From assembly GCA_945876865.1 (NCBI GenBank), contig CAMCPZ010000003.1, forward strand, positions 1-64,000: a stretch of 64,000 nucleotides of DNA, read 5' to 3'. The number at the start of each line of letters is the position of its first letter. The stretch's first letter is position 1. A program made the translations under genes and the position numbers. Below, in pieces: positions 60,516 through 64,000 of this stretch. This DNA is from Bifidobacterium breve. Its GTDB lineage: Bacteria; Actinomycetota; Actinomycetes; Nanopelagicales; Nanopelagicaceae. The notes under the pieces were generated by a model. That model had not been told where the DNA came from. It made no database searches and worked only from the letters and a program-made list of their open reading frames with translations.

Positions 60516-63134
60516 TCAGCCAGTATTGCGTAGGCCAGCAGCAACACCGTTTATTGTTAACAACAGCGCTCGTCTAATTAGCGGATCAACGTTCTGATCA
60601 TTTCTCACTTTATGAAGCAGCGTAATCTGCAACAAATGTAGCGGGGCTAGATAGGCATCTCGAACTTGTAGGGTGCGGGCAAGTATCTTCTGATCTCCCA
60701 GTAAATCCTGCTTAGAGGTCAATAGCAGAATCTCAGATTTAGTTAATTCGAATTCCGCTTCGATTGTGTCTAAGAAGTGATGCAGGCTTGGGTCAACCAA
60801 ACTCTTCACATACTTACGGGCCATTACTAAATCTGTCTTTGCTAGCGTCATTTCAACATTACTTATGAAGGTGCGGAAGAAGTGCCAATCTTTTAACATC
60901 TCAGCAAGAACATCTGACTTTCCACTTTCACGTGCAGCCTTTAATCCAGACCCGACACCGAACCAACCAGGAACAATCTGTCTAGATTGGGTCCAACCAA
61001 AAACCCATGGAATAGCGCGAAGTGAAGCTAATCCACTTGCCGCATCAGGCCGGCGCGAAGGCCTGGAACCCAAGAACATTTCGCCAAGCTGTTCTACTGG
61101 AGTCGATGCATAGAAATATGCAGGCAGATCTGGATGATCAATTAGTTCGCGATAAGTTTTAAATGCACTTCCACTTACAACATCCATGCACGAACCCCAG
61201 TTTGCAAGAGCCTGCGGACTTTGACGTGGTGCCCGATTCAAAACTGTAGCTTCAAGTGCTGCAGCAAGTGCAAGTTCAACATTCTCTCGAGCTAAGGATG
61301 GCAGCGCATATTTATCACTGATAACTTCACCTTGCTCGGTCATCTTTATCTGACCATCAATTGATCCCCAAGGCAATGCAATTAGCGCATCGTAAGTTGG
61401 TCCGCCACCGCGTCCAACTGATCCACCGCGACCATGAAATAAGCGCAGGGTTACACCATGTTTTATTGCAACATCGCGCAGCTTTCGTTGGGCTTTATGA
61501 ATCTCCCACTGCGAAGTCGCAATACCGGCATCTTTATTTGAATCTGAATACCCAAGCATTACTTCCTGCACATTTGCCCGCATGGTTACGAGTTCGCGAT
61601 AGCTCTTGTCACTTAACAGATTATCTAAAATAGTGTCAGCTGTTTGAAGTTCGGCAACAGTTTCAAGTAGTGGAGCAAAGCCAACTTTTCCAAAGAGTCC
61701 AGTAATACGAGAAAGTTCAACCGCAGCTAGAACATCCTTATGAGACTTAGTCATTGAGATTATGTAGGTTTCAATAACTTCTGGCCCAAATTTGGCAATC
61801 AAATCGCGGATTGCAATAAAGGTGTCAACAGTTTTACGGGCTGCTTCATCTAGGTTCTGCAAATTCTCTAAACCAACGCTCTCAATTTGAGCCAGCGCGT
61901 GGTGATGGGCATCAGAATGCTCTCGAATATCCATAGTCGCATGTGTTAAACCAAAACTAGAAACAGTGCGAATAATTCGCTCAAGTAGACCGGTTGCGAT
62001 TAATTCACCACGGTGAGACAGAAGTGAATCGCGCATCAGATTTAAATCAGCCAATAATTGCGCTGTGCTCTCATAATCACGTCCTGCAACATGTGGGCCA
62101 CCAACTGCATGTCGGCGTTGGGTAAGAATTAAGCGATGGCGGATTGCAGTTGCTTTCAAACGATATGGCTCTTCAACATTTAATCTACGGAAGCGCTCTT
62201 CAATCTCTGGAAGTAGTTCAAGATCCTTTGCAACGGATGCATCCAATTCGGGCGTGGTGCCAGATATCCGAGTTGATACTGAAAGTGCTTGGCGAAGTTG
62301 ATCAAGTGATGCAGTTAGCGCGCGAATAAAGTGACCAGTTTGAAGCGTGATTGCAGCGGTCGTAACACTTGCGGTGATGTTTGGATTTCCATCACGATCG
62401 CCACCAATCCAGGTCCCAAAACTTAATGGGCGAGAAGTTGGTGAAACGGTTACACCAAGACGCTTTAACTCATGAGAAAAATCATCTAAGACTTCCGGGA
62501 TTGTTAATCGGAATAAGTCATCGAGATAATAAAGCGCGTTAGTCGCTTCATCTAAAGGTTCTGGACGTCCCAAACGAAGTTCATCAGTCTCCCAGAGCAG
62601 GTCGATGGTTTCGGCAAGTCTGCGATCACGTCTTGCACTAGCTGGCTGATCTAACAGTTCTGCAATCGAATTCATCTTGCTTAACACCGAACGACGAGCC
62701 GCTTCAGTTGGATGCGCAGTAAATACTGGACGGACTGAGAAATTATCAATCCAGCCCTGAATATCTTTTGTAGTGAATTCTTTACTTTCGGCTTGAACTG
62801 CAATTATGCGATCTACAGCTCTGGTTAACCAAGAGCCGCCACTGTTTCGCTCATCCGAAAGAATTCGTGCTCTGTGCACTTGCTCTGCAACGTTTGCTAA
62901 ATTGAAGTAGTTACTAAAGGCTCTAACAAGTTGGACACTTTCATCAACTGAAATGTTTTCAAGAATTTCCTCGCCGCCACCTTCGCGAACAGCTTTGCGA
63001 ACCTTCTCAACTAAATCGACAAGTTGTGAGCCCTCTTGGCGAACCAGCGATTCACCCAATAATTCAGTTAATCGGCGAACATCAGCACGAAGCCCGGCAT
63101 CATCTGCCTGAAATTGTGGTGTCTGCTCGCTCAC
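60516..63134 (-). CDS. ppc: Phosphoenolpyruvate carboxylase
   Basis: 872 aa, typical bacterial PEPC. Catalytic motifs: VFTAHPTEAARRSVLSKM (His), GGDRDGNPNITASV, EVMLGYSDSNKDAGIATSQW, LRLFHGRGGSVGRGGGPTYDAL with the mobile-loop Arg residues, and SRQIVPGWFGVGSGL. The C-terminus RNTG is the conserved end needed for activity. It carboxylates PEP to oxaloacetate, an anaplerotic feed for the citrate synthase at 33545. GTG start with a TAATGA hexamer 7 nt upstream. Confidence 0.96.
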   Translation of the reverse strand: MSEQTPQFQADDAGLRADVRRLTELLGESLVRQEGSQLVDLVEKVRKAVREGGGEEILENISVDESVQLVRAFSNYFNLANVAEQVHRARILSDERNSGGSWLTRAVDRIIAVQAESKEFTTKDIQGWIDNFSVRPVFTAHPTEAARRSVLSKMNSIAELLDQPASARRDRRLAETIDLLWETDELRLGRPEPLDEATNALYYLDDLFRLTIPEVLDDFSHELKRLGVTVSPTSRPLSFGTWIGGDRDGNPNITASVTTAAITLQTGHFIRALTASLDQLRQALSVSTRISGTTPELDASVAKDLELLPEIEERFRRLNVEEPYRLKATAIRHRLILTQRRHAVGGPHVAGRDYESTAQLLADLNLMRDSLLSHRGELIATGLLERIIRTVSSFGLTHATMDIREHSDAHHHALAQIESVGLENLQNLDEAARKTVDTFIAIRDLIAKFGPEVIETYIISMTKSHKDVLAAVELSRITGLFGKVGFAPLLETVAELQTADTILDNLLSDKSYRELVTMRANVQEVMLGYSDSNKDAGIATSQWEIHKAQRKLRDVAIKHGVTLRLFHGRGGSVGRGGGPTYDALIALPWGSIDGQIKMTEQGEVISDKYALPSLARENVELALAAALEATVLNRAPRQSPQALANWGSCMDVVSGSAFKTYRELIDHPDLPAYFYASTPVEQLGEMFLGSRPSRRPDAASGLASLRAIPWVFGWTQSRQIVPGWFGVGSGLKAARESGKSDVLAEMLKDWHFFRTFISNVEMTLAKTDLVMARKYVKSLVDPSLHHFLDTIEAEFELTKSEILLLTSKQDLLGDQKILARTLQVRDAYLAPLHLLQITLLHKVRNDQNVDPLIRRALLLTINGVAAGLRNTG

Positions 63135-63206
63135 TGGCTAATCATTACAGGTCTAGCACCCTGGTCGAAACGAATTAAATCCTTGAATACAATTTCTCCC
63201 ATAACA

Positions 63207-63235
63207 CCCCCATCCAGATTGGATGTGGGGCTTTT
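63207..63235 (+). terminator. Terminator-like hairpin plus TTTT in the mfd leader
   Basis: CCCCCATCC and GGATGTGGGG form a 9-bp stem with one bulged base and a 5-nt loop, followed by C and four T. It lies between a TACAAT promoter candidate (63188-63193) and the mfd start, with no plus-strand gene upstream to terminate. It may act as an attenuator or as a block to readthrough from the ppc side. Confidence 0.45.
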
Positions 63236-63258
63236 GGCGTTGTTCTGGAGGCGATGAA

Positions 63259-64000
63259 GTGAGACTTTTATCCGCTCTCCCAGATCTTTCAATCACTACA
63301 ACTCGCACCGACGGTGAACTCGTCTGCATAAATTCGATACGTTCTTACGTGCTTGCAAACCTGAGCACTAATGCACCTCTGCTAGTTATTGCACCTTCTA
63401 CCCGAATCGCAGATGAACTTAGCGATGAAATTCGATCGCTGATTGGCGATCATGTAATTGATTTCCCAGCTTGGGAAACGCTTCCGCACGAGCGATTAAG
63501 TCCAAAGAGCGACACAGTTACAACACGAATTAAGGCACTGCATAAAATCAATTCTGCCAAGCCACCAAAAGTAATTATCACTTCTATTCGTGGCGCACTT
63601 CAACCAATCGTTAGCGACATCTTGGATGAAGAACTTATCTCTCTGGCTCTGGATAAAGAAGTATCGATGGCCAAACTGATTGAACGCCTCTCTTACTTTG
63701 GCTTCACAAGAACTGACCTGGTAGAAAAACGTGGAGACTTTGCAGTTCGCGGTGGAATCCTTGATTTATTTCCATCGGATTATGAACATCCAATTCGCTT
63801 AGATTTCTTTGGAGACACAATCGAAGATATTCAGTATTTTCAAGTTTCAGATCAGCGAACATATGAGGCAATTAAAAGTGAAGTAATTATTTATCCTGGC
63901 CGAGAACTTTTGATATCTGAAGATGTGAAAGAGAAGGCACGTTATCTTTCAGCAGAATTCCCACAACTTACTGAGATGGCAAGCAAGATAAGTGAGGGCA
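63259..64000 (+). CDS. mfd: Transcription-repair coupling factor Mfd, 3' truncated
   Basis: Not in the ORF track because it runs off the window; 247 codons are visible from the GTG at 63259, which has GGAGG 7 nt upstream. The N-terminus MRLLSALPDL leads into the UvrB-like domain: LLVIAPSTRIADELSDEI, DFPAWETLPHERLSPKSD, TRTDLVEKRGDFAVRGGILDLFPSDYEHPIRLDFFGD. Mfd displaces stalled RNA polymerase and recruits UvrA. The RNA polymerase-binding and translocase domains lie beyond the end. Confidence 0.94.
   Translation, partial: MRLLSALPDLSITTTRTDGELVCINSIRSYVLANLSTNAPLLVIAPSTRIADELSDEIRSLIGDHVIDFPAWETLPHERLSPKSDTVTTRIKALHKINSAKPPKVIITSIRGALQPIVSDILDEELISLALDKEVSMAKLIERLSYFGFTRTDLVEKRGDFAVRGGILDLFPSDYEHPIRLDFFGDTIEDIQYFQVSDQRTYEAIKSEVIIYPGRELLISEDVKEKARYLSAEFPQLTEMASKISEG

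Overview
The window looks like a streamlined, moderately AT-rich actinobacterial chromosome. Actinobacterial markers include mshA (mycothiol), carD, lpqE, DUF3263, DUF3027, DUF2530, senX3/regX3, a MutT1 fusion, a SepX/GlpR-type membrane protein and Pmt. Many neighbourhoods match Mycobacterium gene order: mshA-ybjN-gpm; lpqE/carD-ispD-ispF-cysS-rlmB; ppk/mutT1; MTHFS/moeA-rimJ-membrane protein; pmt/rsmI-metG-tatD-ksgA-ispE; glmU-prs-rplY-pth-mfd. The base composition and extreme compaction suggest a freshwater planktonic actinobacterium of the acI/Nanopelagicales type. That placement is inference; no 16S gene is present. No CRISPR array, insertion sequence, prophage or replication origin was seen, and no gene-free stretch exceeds about 200 bases.

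Layout. 1-3.9 kb: nitrobindin-like protein, asparaginase, mycothiol glycosyltransferase, phosphoglycerate mutase. 4-7.1 kb: two GT4 glycosyltransferases and an SGNH hydrolase in one operon. 7.1-9.6 kb: phoU and the senX3-regX3 two-component system. 9.6-14.8 kb: lpqE, carD, a fused ispDF, cysS, rlmB and a second SGNH hydrolase. 14.9-20 kb: a solitary mreB, then ppk1, mutT1 and ppx. 20-28 kb: tRNA-Thr, a GMC oxidoreductase, a MalT-like regulator, a hydrolase, NDH-2 and an SDR-DUF2867 protein. 28-38 kb: DUF3263, CIRCE-controlled groEL, DUF3027, a cold-shock protein, serC, pdxH, citrate synthase, photolyase and a diguanylate cyclase. 38-47 kb: SDR, saccharopine dehydrogenase family, tRNA-Arg, purU, an MMPL transporter, CopC-like and CopD-CtaG proteins, acyl-CoA dehydrogenase. 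47-51.5 kb: MTHFS, a degenerate MoeA (Glp-like), RimJ, SepX/GlpR-like, Pmt. 51.5-64 kb: rsmI, metG, tatD, ksgA, ispE, tRNA-Gln, glmU, prs, rplY, pth, ppc and the start of mfd.

The strongest biological theme is phosphate. Three similar 11-bp-periodic direct-repeat boxes (PHO-box-like) lie upstream of the glycosyltransferase operon, phoU and ppk, around a SenX3 homologue that has lost its membrane helices. This suggests a phosphate-starvation programme that joins polyphosphate metabolism with envelope glycolipid remodelling. A second theme is cell division: a MoeA homologue stripped of its substrate domain and active-site motifs sits two genes from a SepX/GlpR-like membrane protein, as expected for a Glp-GlpR division module rather than a molybdenum cofactor enzyme.

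Expression signals are unusual. About twenty genes have a -10-like hexamer ending 5-7 nt before the start codon and no Shine-Dalgarno, so leaderless transcripts appear to be the norm for first genes of operons. Every convergent gene junction has overlapping ends or at most 8 bp of space. Two small genes absent from the ORF track were found: 26 codons between serC and DUF2530, and 38 codons opposite the MMPL gene.
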